The translations under genes were made by a program, and so were the position numbers. Shown piece after piece: positions 19,932-27,456 of a stretch of 64,000 nt of DNA. The stretch comes from JBGAPI01 sp044221335 (GTDB lineage: Bacteria > Pseudomonadota > Gammaproteobacteria > Xanthomonadales > Ahniellaceae). Position 1 is the stretch's first letter. Each line of letters begins with the position of its first letter. The notes beneath the pieces were generated by a model. The model had not been told where the DNA came from, did no database searches, and saw only the letters and a list, made by a program, of their open reading frames with translations. Location of the stretch: positions 186,001 to 250,000 of the forward strand of contig JBGAPI010000001.1 in the NCBI GenBank assembly GCA_044221335.1, read 5' to 3'.

Positions 19932-22079
19932 TTACTGGGTGCGGATGACCGACGTGTTGGCGACTTGCACCGCCGCGCCGGCGGACGCCGTCATGCTGGC
20001 CATTTCGGTCTGCATTTCCACCGTCACCGCAGCGGACGACGCCGGGGAGAGCAGCGAGCCGTGGTCGCCGGCGGTGAAGCGCACCACGCCGCGGATGCCG
20101 GAGGCGCTCTGGGTCGTGGCGGTGATCGACGCCAGGCCGAGCGTGCGCACCAGCGGCTCGCCGCCGGACAGCGGCGCGCCGGCCACGGAGATCGGCACCA
20201 CCTGGTCGGACAGGTTGCTGCCGCCGTTGCCGACGACGAGGCCGGCCAGGATGCGGTCGGTGGTGGAGGCGAAACCGTAGTTGATCGGATCGGCGGAATC
20301 GATGGCGGTCTGCGCGGCGCCGAGGAACTGGTCGAAGGTCGGCGTGCCGGCGACGACACCGGCCGCGGCGAGACCGGCACGGATGCGCGGGCCGAAGGTC
20401 GGCGAGCCGTTCAGCAGCTGGGCGATGCCGCCGCCCGGGACCGACAGGTAGGCGACATTGACGTTCGGCTCCAGCGCCAGGAAGGGCACGCCGGTGATCG
20501 AGCCCAGCGACTGGCCGACGAAGCTGATGCGCGAACCGTCGAAGTCCGGGGTGGCGTCGCCGTCGTAGCTCATCGACGGGATCGCCTTGGTCAGCGTGAA
20601 CAGGTCGGCGATGGTCTCGCGGCTGTTGTCGCGCGAGGTCAGCAGGCTGGTCAGGTTGATGAAGTAGGAACCGGAGCTGTCGATCTGGCCGTCCGGGCCG
20701 GCGGCGCCGGTGCTGTTGTTGGACAGGTCGAGATCGAAGGTGCGCTCGTTCGCGATCGCGCCGAACGGCGTGTTCTTGATGTACAGCGGGCTCTGCCGGT
20801 TGGTGATGCCGTGCAGCGGCTGGTCGATCGCGATGACCGCGAAGCCCTGGGCGGCGAGCGTGCCGGCGACCGCCAGCATGTCGCTGCGGTCACGGGTGAT
20901 GCCGTGGTTGTAGATCACGATCGGCCAGCCGGAGGCCGGCTTGGTCTTGCCGGAGTTGGCGTTCGGGATCGTCATCAGGACCGGCACCGTCACCGTCGCG
21001 GTCTTCACCGGGACCGGATTGGCGAAGGTCAGGTTGGTCGAGGTCGGATCGAGCCCGGCCTGGTTGAACGGCGGCTGGTAGGCGCCGGCGGCGGCCTTCC
21101 AGAAGCCGGTCAGCGCGGCGGTCGGGTTCTGCGCACTCGGGATCGCCAGGTAGTAGGGCAGGTCCTGGGTGCCGATGTAGACGTCGGCGACGTTCGGCAG
21201 GCTGGCGCTGATCTGCGACAGGTTGAGGCCGGTCGCGGCAAGGCGGGTCGTGCCACCGGCCTGCGCCAGCGCGCGCGCCGCCTGCAGGGTCGGGGTGATG
21301 CTCTGGGTGGTGTAGACCCAGGACAGCACGATCTTGCTCTTCGGGATGCCGGCCGAGGCCGCGGCGGCTTCCTGCGCGTTGGTCAGCAGGCGCAGCGGCT
21401 CCAGCGCGCAGGCGCTGGAGGACGGGATCAGCGGGTCGGTGGACGCGCCGTTCACGCACAGCGGCGAGGTGCGCTGGGTGAGGAAGTAGGTCGTGTCCGG
21501 CGTGGCGTCGTTGCCGGCGTTGTCGGTGATGTCGCTGGTGACCACCACCATGTAGGAGGTGACCTGCTTCAGCGGCGCCGTCGGCACCACGGCGATCGTG
21601 CGGCCGGTGCTGTCGGAGGTCGTCGGCGCGACCACGAATTCGGAGGTCGGGGTCAGCTCACGGGTGATGCCGGTGACGGCGCCGCCGGGGCCGGTCAGGG
21701 TCACCTGGAACACCCGGATGCCGGTGCCGGCGACGAGCTTGGTCGCGCGCGGCGCGGCCGACAGCTGGAAGGTCGCCGGTGCGACCGTCGAGAAGCCGTC
21801 GAGCGCGTTCAGCGCGACCTGCGGATTCGAGAAGTCGTTCGGATTCGACACCGGGATGTTCAGCGTCAGGTCCCGCGTGCCCGAGAGCAGCAGGTTGATC
21901 GGGAACGGGACCACGCTGTTGGTCGGGTCGAAACGCGCGGTGATCACGGCGGTGACCGGCGAACCGTCCGCGTTGGTGGCAGGCGGCGCGGGTACGGCTC
22001 GCGGTGCATTGCTGCTGCTGCTGCACGCGGCGATGAACATCGGCGCCAGGGCCAAAGCCAGCTTGAGTCGGGCTTGCAT
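19932..22079 (-). CDS. Lipase-like lipoprotein (VolA/Pla-1 type)
   Basis: Protein of 715 residues with a lipoprotein signal: MQARLKLALALAPMFIAAC, with the lipid-accepting Cys near residue 19 followed by a serine run. The N-terminal domain (FDPTNSVVPFPINLLL) matches the N-terminal domain of Vibrio VolA/Pla-1-type surface lipases. An alpha/beta-hydrolase region follows, with the oxyanion-side YNHGITRDRSDM and the nucleophile elbow GQSLGSITG, where Ser is the likely nucleophile. It starts the envelope cluster, 27 bases upstream of the DUF1302 ATG. It may release fatty acids from external lipids for uptake; this is inference. Confidence 0.85.
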   Translation of the reverse strand: MQARLKLALALAPMFIAACSSSSNAPRAVPAPPATNADGSPVTAVITARFDPTNSVVPFPINLLLSGTRDLTLNIPVSNPNDFSNPQVALNALDGFSTVAPATFQLSAAPRATKLVAGTGIRVFQVTLTGPGGAVTGITRELTPTSEFVVAPTTSDSTGRTIAVVPTAPLKQVTSYMVVVTSDITDNAGNDATPDTTYFLTQRTSPLCVNGASTDPLIPSSSACALEPLRLLTNAQEAAAASAGIPKSKIVLSWVYTTQSITPTLQAARALAQAGGTTRLAATGLNLSQISASLPNVADVYIGTQDLPYYLAIPSAQNPTAALTGFWKAAAGAYQPPFNQAGLDPTSTNLTFANPVPVKTATVTVPVLMTIPNANSGKTKPASGWPIVIYNHGITRDRSDMLAVAGTLAAQGFAVIAIDQPLHGITNRQSPLYIKNTPFGAIANERTFDLDLSNNSTGAAGPDGQIDSSGSYFINLTSLLTSRDNSRETIADLFTLTKAIPSMSYDGDATPDFDGSRISFVGQSLGSITGVPFLALEPNVNVAYLSVPGGGIAQLLNGSPTFGPRIRAGLAAAGVVAGTPTFDQFLGAAQTAIDSADPINYGFASTTDRILAGLVVGNGGSNLSDQVVPISVAGAPLSGGEPLVRTLGLASITATTQSASGIRGVVRFTAGDHGSLLSPASSAAVTVEMQTEMASMTASAGAAVQVANTSVIRTQ

Positions 22080-22130
22080 GCGGATTTCCTTCTCGGAAGG
22101 GTTTGCTCAGGAAGACGGTGTCGCACGGGT

Positions 22131-22160
22131 ATCATAGGCACGCGATTTACGCGATTGCAA
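22131..22160 (-). promoter_or_regulatory. Candidate sigma-70 promoter of the envelope cluster
   Basis: On the minus strand TTGCAA (22160-22155) and TATGAT (22136-22131) are separated by 18 bases, about 50 bases upstream of the lipase gene. This is the only good promoter-like pair in the divergent intergenic region. Assigned by eye from consensus similarity only. Confidence 0.45.
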
Positions 22161-22223
22161 CGCTACTTCAACGATTTCTTAAGACCATCGATGGTGCGCT
22201 GCATCACGATGGAAATCGATCCG

Positions 22224-23213
22224 ATGAAACCCCTGAATCTGCCTGCTCTCGCGGTCGTCGTGCCGTGCTTCAACGAGGCGGTCGTCCTGCCCGAATTCCA
22301 TCGCCGGATGGGCGCGGTGCTGGACCGGCTCGGCCTGTCGTCGCGGATTGTTTACGTGGACGACGGCAGCCGCGATCGCACCCGCGACGTGATGGCCGAG
22401 CTTGCCGCCGGCGACCCGCGCGTGGTCCGGGTGCTGCTGGCGCGCAACTTCGGCAAGGAAGTCGCGATGGCCGCCGGTCTCGATCACGCCGAGGCCGAGC
22501 GGGTGCTGCTGATCGACGCCGACCTGCAGGACCCGCCGGAGCTGCTGCCGGACTTCCTCGCGAAGCTCGATCAGGGCTGGGACATGGTCTATGGCGTGCG
22601 CCGCTCGCGTGCCGGCGAATCGTGGTTGAAACGCTTCACCGCGGCGGCGTTCTATCGGGTGATCGGGCAGCTCTCCCGGACTCCGATCCCGGCCGACACC
22701 GGCGACTTCCGGGTGCTGTCGCGGCGCGCGGTGCTGGCGCTGCGCCGGCTCACCGAGCGCCAACGCTTCTACAAGGGCCTGTTCGGCTGGGTCGGCTACC
22801 GCCAGACCGGGCTCGAGTACGACCGCGATCCGCGCGCCGCGGGCCAGACCAAGTGGAACTACGGCAAGCTGTTCGCCTTCGCGATCGACGGCATCACCTC
22901 GTTCTCGACCGCGCCCCTCCGGATCGCCACCTGGGTCGGGGTCCTGACCTCGCTGTTCTCGTTCGTCTACGGCTCCTGGATCATCTCGAAGACCCTGCTG
23001 TGGGGCGAGCCGGTGCGCGGCTACCCGACCATCATGGTCACCGTGCTGTTCCTGGGCGGCGCGCAGCTGATGGCGCTCGGTCTGATCGGCGAGTACCTGG
23101 GTCGGCTGTTCGTCGAGGCGAAGCAGCGGCCGGTCTACCTGCTCGACGAGGTGCTCGGCGGCGACGAACCGGCGAACGACGACGCCTCCGGCACGAACGC
23201 CCGCGGCGCGTAG
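22224..23213 (+). CDS. Family 2 glycosyltransferase, GtrB/DPM1-like
   Basis: A 329-residue membrane glycosyltransferase that would transfer a sugar from a nucleotide to a polyprenyl phosphate. The GT-A domain shows VVVPCFNEAVVLPEF at the N-terminus, YVDDGSRDRT, and the metal-binding LLIDADLQDPPEL. Two C-terminal membrane helices (about residues 235-262 and 272-295) match the GtrB/ArnC class. The start at 22224 is favoured by a GGAA nine bases upstream; ATGs at 22191 and 22209 are also in frame. The last 79 bases overlap the convergent epimerase gene. Confidence 0.88.
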   Translation: MKPLNLPALAVVVPCFNEAVVLPEFHRRMGAVLDRLGLSSRIVYVDDGSRDRTRDVMAELAAGDPRVVRVLLARNFGKEVAMAAGLDHAEAERVLLIDADLQDPPELLPDFLAKLDQGWDMVYGVRRSRAGESWLKRFTAAAFYRVIGQLSRTPIPADTGDFRVLSRRAVLALRRLTERQRFYKGLFGWVGYRQTGLEYDRDPRAAGQTKWNYGKLFAFAIDGITSFSTAPLRIATWVGVLTSLFSFVYGSWIISKTLLWGEPVRGYPTIMVTVLFLGGAQLMALGLIGEYLGRLFVEAKQRPVYLLDEVLGGDEPANDDASGTNARGA

Positions 23214-24013
23214 CCGAGCGCCGCGCGCGCCGGCGCGGCGTCGAACACCAGGTCCTGGCGGAGCCGGGCGATCAGCGCCGCCCCCGGGATCGCCTCGCCG
23301 CCCGCGGCGGCGAGTTTCAGCGCGAGCGCGAACAGCGGCGCCGGCAGTCGCCACAAGGACGGGCGCGGCACGATCAGGTCGAGCAGGCGCGCGACCATCG
23401 CGTCGTAGGCGAGGGTCTCGCCGCCCGGCAGGTCGAATCGCCGCACGCCCGCGAAAGGCGCCGCGAGTGCCGCCAGCGCCGCCGCCGCGAGGTCGTCGGC
23501 ATGCACCGGCTGGCGGCGTCCGAGCGCGCCACGCGGCAGCAGGAAGAATCCGCGGCGGCGGGCGAGCGCGACGATCCGGGACAGACTGCGGTCGCCGTCC
23601 CAGCCGTAGATCAGGGTCGGACGGAGCAGCGTCAGTGCGGCACCCCGGCGCGCGCAGTGTTCAGCCAGGCGCTCCTCGGCCGACCGCAGCCGTGCGGCGA
23701 GGTCGCGTTCGGCGGGATCCGGCGAGTCGGACTTCACCTCCGCGCTGGTCGACGAGAACGCGACCACCCGCCCGGCTTGGCGTCCGCTGCGGCACATCCA
23801 GTCGGCGAAGGCGTCGAGCGGTCCGGCGCTGATCAGCGCATCGGCCTCCGGCAGCGGGTCGTCGCGGTGGAGATCCGCTTGCCACCCGCCGGCGCGGTCG
23901 CTCGCCTGCCGCGACACCCAGCCGATGCGGCGCGCGTCGGTGGCGAGGCGCTGCGCGAGGAAGCGGCCGATGCCGCCGCTGGCGCCGAACACCAGCAGGT
24001 CGACGGGACTCAT
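23135..24013 (-). CDS. NAD(P)-binding epimerase/dehydratase-like protein
   Basis: Protein of 292 residues with an atypical short-chain/extended SDR layout. The N-terminal dinucleotide site is VFGASGGIGRFLAQRL. VVAFSSTSAEV is in the position of the catalytic Ser region and LRPTLIYG follows, but the usual YxxxK is not obvious, so catalysis is uncertain. The C-terminus is Ser-rich and overlaps the tail of the glycosyltransferase gene on the other strand. A role in sugar-nucleotide or lipid-sugar metabolism with its neighbour is possible but inferred. Confidence 0.75.
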   Translation of the reverse strand: MSPVDLLVFGASGGIGRFLAQRLATDARRIGWVSRQASDRAGGWQADLHRDDPLPEADALISAGPLDAFADWMCRSGRQAGRVVAFSSTSAEVKSDSPDPAERDLAARLRSAEERLAEHCARRGAALTLLRPTLIYGWDGDRSLSRIVALARRRGFFLLPRGALGRRQPVHADDLAAAALAALAAPFAGVRRFDLPGGETLAYDAMVARLLDLIVPRPSLWRLPAPLFALALKLAAAGGEAIPGAALIARLRQDLVFDAAPARAALGYAPRAFVPEASSFAGSSPPSTSSSR

Positions 24014-24053
24014 CGTCGTCGATGATGCCGAGAGCAGCGGCGCAAGCGCCGCC

Positions 24054-25052
24054 CTACTGGCCGAACTTCGCGATCCGCGAGGGCAGGGCGCGCAGGCGCG
24101 CCAGCAGGGATTCGCTGTTGCTGCTCGGAGCGGCGGCGGGCGCGGCCGCCGGCGCGGGAGCGGGGGCCGGGGCCGCCGCGACGACCGGCACCTCGGCGGT
24201 CGGCACGACGAAGCGCCGAACCGCGCCGGGCTGCTTCTTCAGCTTCGCGTAGTGCGCAAGCGCGGAGTCCACCGCCAGTCGGCAGGAGCCCATCCGCACC
24301 GGCTTCATCAGCATCCGGTAGACCTGCCCGCCGTTGATCAGCTCCGCCACGGCCGGCACGTCGGCGCGGTCGGTGATCACCACCACCGCGATGTGCGGGT
24401 GGTACTGCTTCAGGGTCTTCAGGTAGGTCGTGATGTCGCCCTGGCCGACGTGGGTCTCCGACACCACCACGCCGACCTCGTGCTGCTCCAGGATCTGGGT
24501 CGCCCGCTCGACGCTGGCCGCGAAGTGCACCTGGTAGTGCGGCGCCAGGATCTCGCGCAGGCGCTGCTGCACCTCGGGATTGTCCTCGATCACCAGGAGG
24601 CCGAGCTCATGGCGCGCCGACTCGGCCTCGACCTCGGTCATCGGCTCCGGCGACAGCGACGGCGTGTCGCTGGCGATCCGCGCCGCCTCCTCGATGGTGC
24701 GGCGCAGCTCGGCGTTGTCCCAGGGCTTCGACAGGAAGCGATAGACCTCGCCGTCGTTGACCGAGCCGATCACCGCCTGGAAGTCGGCATAGCCGGTGAG
24801 CAGGATGCGCAGCGCGCGCGGCTGCTCGTGCTTGACCTCGCGCAGGCACTCGGTGCCCGACATCTCCGGCATCTTCTGGTCGCACACCACGACGTCGACG
24901 TCGTAGGTCTTGGCGGCGAAGGCGCCGAGCCGGGGATCGTTGACCTCGTAGGCCTCGAAGTCGCGAAACAGGGCCTTCAGCGCCCGCGTGATGCGCGGCT
25001 CGTCGTCGATGAACAACACACGGAATCGGCGTTTCGCTTCGACTTCGGTCAT
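24054..25052 (-). CDS. Dual-receiver response regulator without output domain
   Basis: Protein of 332 residues with two CheY-like receivers. The first (residues 11-125) has FIDDEP, the phospho-acceptor Asp58 in VVCDQKMPEMSG and the later Lys in FLSKPW. The second (about 152-270) has VIEDNPE, but Glu199 replaces the phospho-acceptor Asp (VVVSETHVG), with Lys in LMKPVR. An Ala/Pro-rich linker and a short basic helix end the protein; no DNA-binding, HD-GYP or GGDEF domain is present. It overlaps the histidine kinase gene by 4 bases (ATGA) and is probably its partner. Confidence 0.88.
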   Translation of the reverse strand: MTEVEAKRRFRVLFIDDEPRITRALKALFRDFEAYEVNDPRLGAFAAKTYDVDVVVCDQKMPEMSGTECLREVKHEQPRALRILLTGYADFQAVIGSVNDGEVYRFLSKPWDNAELRRTIEEAARIASDTPSLSPEPMTEVEAESARHELGLLVIEDNPEVQQRLREILAPHYQVHFAASVERATQILEQHEVGVVVSETHVGQGDITTYLKTLKQYHPHIAVVVITDRADVPAVAELINGGQVYRMLMKPVRMGSCRLAVDSALAHYAKLKKQPGAVRRFVVPTAEVPVVAAAPAPAPAPAAAPAAAPSSNSESLLARLRALPSRIAKFGQ

Positions 25053-26044
25053 CGGGGCGGTGGATTCGAAACGAACAAGGGGGGGTCGGTCGGCAGCCGA
25101 ATGGTAAACCTTGCGCCGGCCCCCAAACTGCTCACCACGTCAATCGTACCGCCATGGGCCTTGACGATTTGCTCGCAGATCGCGAGTCCGAGCCCCGTTC
25201 CGACACCCGGCGGCTTGGTGGAGAAGAACGGTTCGAAGATCCGCGCCCGCACTTCCGGCGTCATTCCCGGGCCGCTGTCGGCGACCTCGATCTCGACCAT
25301 CCGGTCGGCGGCGACGCGGGTCGTGATGTCGATCCGGCCCTTGCCCGACATCGCCTGGGCGGCGTTGGTGACGAGGTTCAGCAGCACCTGGTTGAGTTCG
25401 GAAGGCATGCACACGACGCCGGGCAGGTCGGCCAGCCGCATCGCGACCTGGACGTTGGGCTTCAGCGACTGGCCGGCCACCAGCAGCGTCTCGCGGACAC
25501 AGGCATTGATGTCCACCCGTTCCGGTCCGTCGCGGTCGAGTCGCGCGAAGCCCTTCAGGTTGCTGATCACCCGTTCGATCCGGCGCACCCCGTCCTTGGC
25601 GTCGCCGAGCAGTTCGCGGGCCTGGATCCAGTCGCCGGCGGCCAGCGCCTGCGCCGCCAGCTTGATCCGCTCGGCGGTGATCGGTGCGCCGTCGGCGCGG
25701 GCCTGCTGCTCCAGGTCCACCATCTCCTTCGCCACCGCGTCGGCGAATTCCTCGCCGATCTCGCCGGCCACGTCGAGATTGCTCTTGACGTAGCCGAGCG
25801 GCGTGTTGATCTCGTGGGCGACGCCCGCGATCATCTGGCCGAGCGCGGCGAGCTTGCTCTGGTGGATCACCGCCGCCTGCCGCGCGCGGTTCTCGTGCAG
25901 CGCGAGCTCGGCATCCGCCACCCGCTGGCGCAGCCAGTGCGCGCGCAGCAACACGGTCATCGAGACCAGCAGCGCGCCGACGGCGACGCCGATCCCGAAC
26001 ACCAGCAGGACCAGCTCGAACGGCACCAGATCCAGCGCATTCAT
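25049..26044 (-). CDS. Membrane sensor histidine kinase
   Basis: Protein of 331 residues with one N-terminal membrane helix (about residues 9-32, VLLVFGIGVAVGALLV), a short coiled stretch, then the HisKA dimer domain with His77 in GVAHEINTPLGYVKSN. The HATPase domain has the N box (LNLVTNAAQAM), G1 box (DSGPGM) and G2 box (GTGLGLAI). There is no periplasmic sensory domain, so input probably comes through the membrane segment or from a partner. It is cotranscribed and overlaps by 4 bases with the dual-receiver regulator gene. Confidence 0.92.
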   Translation of the reverse strand: MNALDLVPFELVLLVFGIGVAVGALLVSMTVLLRAHWLRQRVADAELALHENRARQAAVIHQSKLAALGQMIAGVAHEINTPLGYVKSNLDVAGEIGEEFADAVAKEMVDLEQQARADGAPITAERIKLAAQALAAGDWIQARELLGDAKDGVRRIERVISNLKGFARLDRDGPERVDINACVRETLLVAGQSLKPNVQVAMRLADLPGVVCMPSELNQVLLNLVTNAAQAMSGKGRIDITTRVAADRMVEIEVADSGPGMTPEVRARIFEPFFSTKPPGVGTGLGLAICEQIVKAHGGTIDVVSSLGAGARFTIRLPTDPPLFVSNPPPR

Positions 26045-26063
26045 GGCCGCCGCGCCTCGGGCC

Positions 26064-27020
26064 TCAGCCGCGCAGTTCCAGCCATTGCCACACCAGCGCG
26101 GCGAGCCAGCACGCGGTCAGCAGCGCGCCAACGCCGCGCTTCAGGAGCACACCGGGGCGGGTCATCGAGAGCGCCAGCAGGATCGCGGCCGCGGTCAGCT
26201 CCGGCAGGATCGCGCCCAGCAGCGGCTTGCCGAGCGCCACGGGCGCGATCACGGCCGAACCGCCGACGAGGACGGCGAGATTGAATCCGAACGCGCCGAT
26301 GGCGCTGCCGACGGCGACATCGGGCTGGTCGTTGCGGGCGGCCATCAGCGCCGCGACCAGTGCCGGCAGCGTGCTGCCGGCCGCCACCACGGTAAGGCCG
26401 ACCATGACCTCGGAAGCGCCGACGGCGGTCGCGATCGCGACCGCGGCGTCGCAGCACTTGTAGGCGCCGAAGCCGAGCGCGGCGAGGCCGATGGCGATCC
26501 GGAGCTCGGTCCGCCCGACCTCCGTCTGGGTGAACTGGTTCTCGGTGAACTGCAGCTGCACGCCCGGCGCCTCCGCGGGGGCCGAGCGCCACAACAGCAC
26601 CTGGCCCGCCGCGAACAGCGCGAGCAGCACGGCGCCGTCGATCGCCGACAGCCCGCCGTCGATGGCGAGCAGGAACAGCGCGAGCACGGTGACGACGGCG
26701 AGCTGGCCCTGCCGTGCCAGCGCCCGCATCGTCACCGGCAGCGGCGTGACGGCGAGCGTGACGGCCAGCGCCAGCCCGACCGCGGCTACGGCGCTGCCGA
26801 ACGCGGTGCCCGCGGCGAGGTCCGGATGACCGGTCCAGCGCGCGCGGGCGACGATGGCGAGTTGCGGCAAGGCCGAGCCCAGCCCGAGCATCGCGACACC
26901 GGCCCGGAAGGGCGACGCGCCAAGGCGCTGCGCCAGGCCGGACACACCCTTCTGCAGGCTGTCGGTACCGAGCAGCAGTGCCAGCAGCCCGAGGCCGAGG
27001 GCGATCAGCGCGTCAGCCAT
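26064..27020 (-). CDS. CaCA-family exchanger-like membrane protein
   Basis: A 318-residue protein of about ten membrane helices with two inverted alpha-repeats, as in sodium/calcium exchangers of the YrbG type. The repeats are recognisable (GLGSALPQLAIV near residue 47 and AAGSTLPALVAAL near residue 214), but the glutamate that binds the ion in each repeat is replaced, by Gln53 and Ala220. It may therefore not carry calcium, or may carry another ion. The gene stands between the histidine kinase and MAPEG genes on the same strand. Confidence 0.75.
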   Translation of the reverse strand: MADALIALGLGLLALLLGTDSLQKGVSGLAQRLGASPFRAGVAMLGLGSALPQLAIVARARWTGHPDLAAGTAFGSAVAAVGLALAVTLAVTPLPVTMRALARQGQLAVVTVLALFLLAIDGGLSAIDGAVLLALFAAGQVLLWRSAPAEAPGVQLQFTENQFTQTEVGRTELRIAIGLAALGFGAYKCCDAAVAIATAVGASEVMVGLTVVAAGSTLPALVAALMAARNDQPDVAVGSAIGAFGFNLAVLVGGSAVIAPVALGKPLLGAILPELTAAAILLALSMTRPGVLLKRGVGALLTACWLAALVWQWLELRG

Positions 27021-27053
27021 GGACCGTGACCGCGGGTCGGACGCAGGCGTCGA

Positions 27054-27446
27054 TCACTTCATCATCGCCATCACGACGCCGTACAGCGCACCGCCGAGCA
27101 GGACCATGCCGGCCAGGGCGCTGACCAGGAATCCGCCGCTGCGCGCCGCAGCCGCGCGCATGTAGCCGACCAGGTACCAGACCCGGCCGACCAGCCACAC
27201 CGCGCCGAGGATCGTCGCCCACTGCGGACTGGCATAGCTCGAGAACAGCCAGAGGCAGGGCAGGAACAGGATCGTCGACTCCAGCGTGTTCGCCTGCGCC
27301 CGGAACGCGCGCTCGAAGTCCGGGTGGCCGGTGGTGTGCGGCGCGTCGATCTTGTACATCCCTCGCGCCCGCCCGACGGCGAGCGTGGCGCCCACCAGCA
27401 GCAGCATGGTGAGGGCGGTGATCAGGGCGGGTCCGTGCTGCCACAT
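27054..27446 (-). CDS. MAPEG family membrane protein
   Basis: A 130-residue inner-membrane protein with four hydrophobic helices. The family signature is visible in the first loop (RARGMYKI and FERAFRAQANTLES), where eukaryotic MAPEG enzymes bind glutathione. Bacterial members are poorly characterised; glutathione-linked detoxification is possible. It lies 10 bases downstream of lpdA and is probably in the same transcript. Confidence 0.85.
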   Translation of the reverse strand: MWQHGPALITALTMLLLVGATLAVGRARGMYKIDAPHTTGHPDFERAFRAQANTLESTILFLPCLWLFSSYASPQWATILGAVWLVGRVWYLVGYMRAAAARSGGFLVSALAGMVLLGGALYGVVMAMMK

Positions 27447-27456
27447 GGCGGTGTCC

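Noticed and set aside
18822..22208. N-terminal extension of the glycosyltransferase frame by over 1100 residues
   Set aside because: The extension lies antisense to the DUF1302 and lipase genes, and the enzyme domain begins at 22224.
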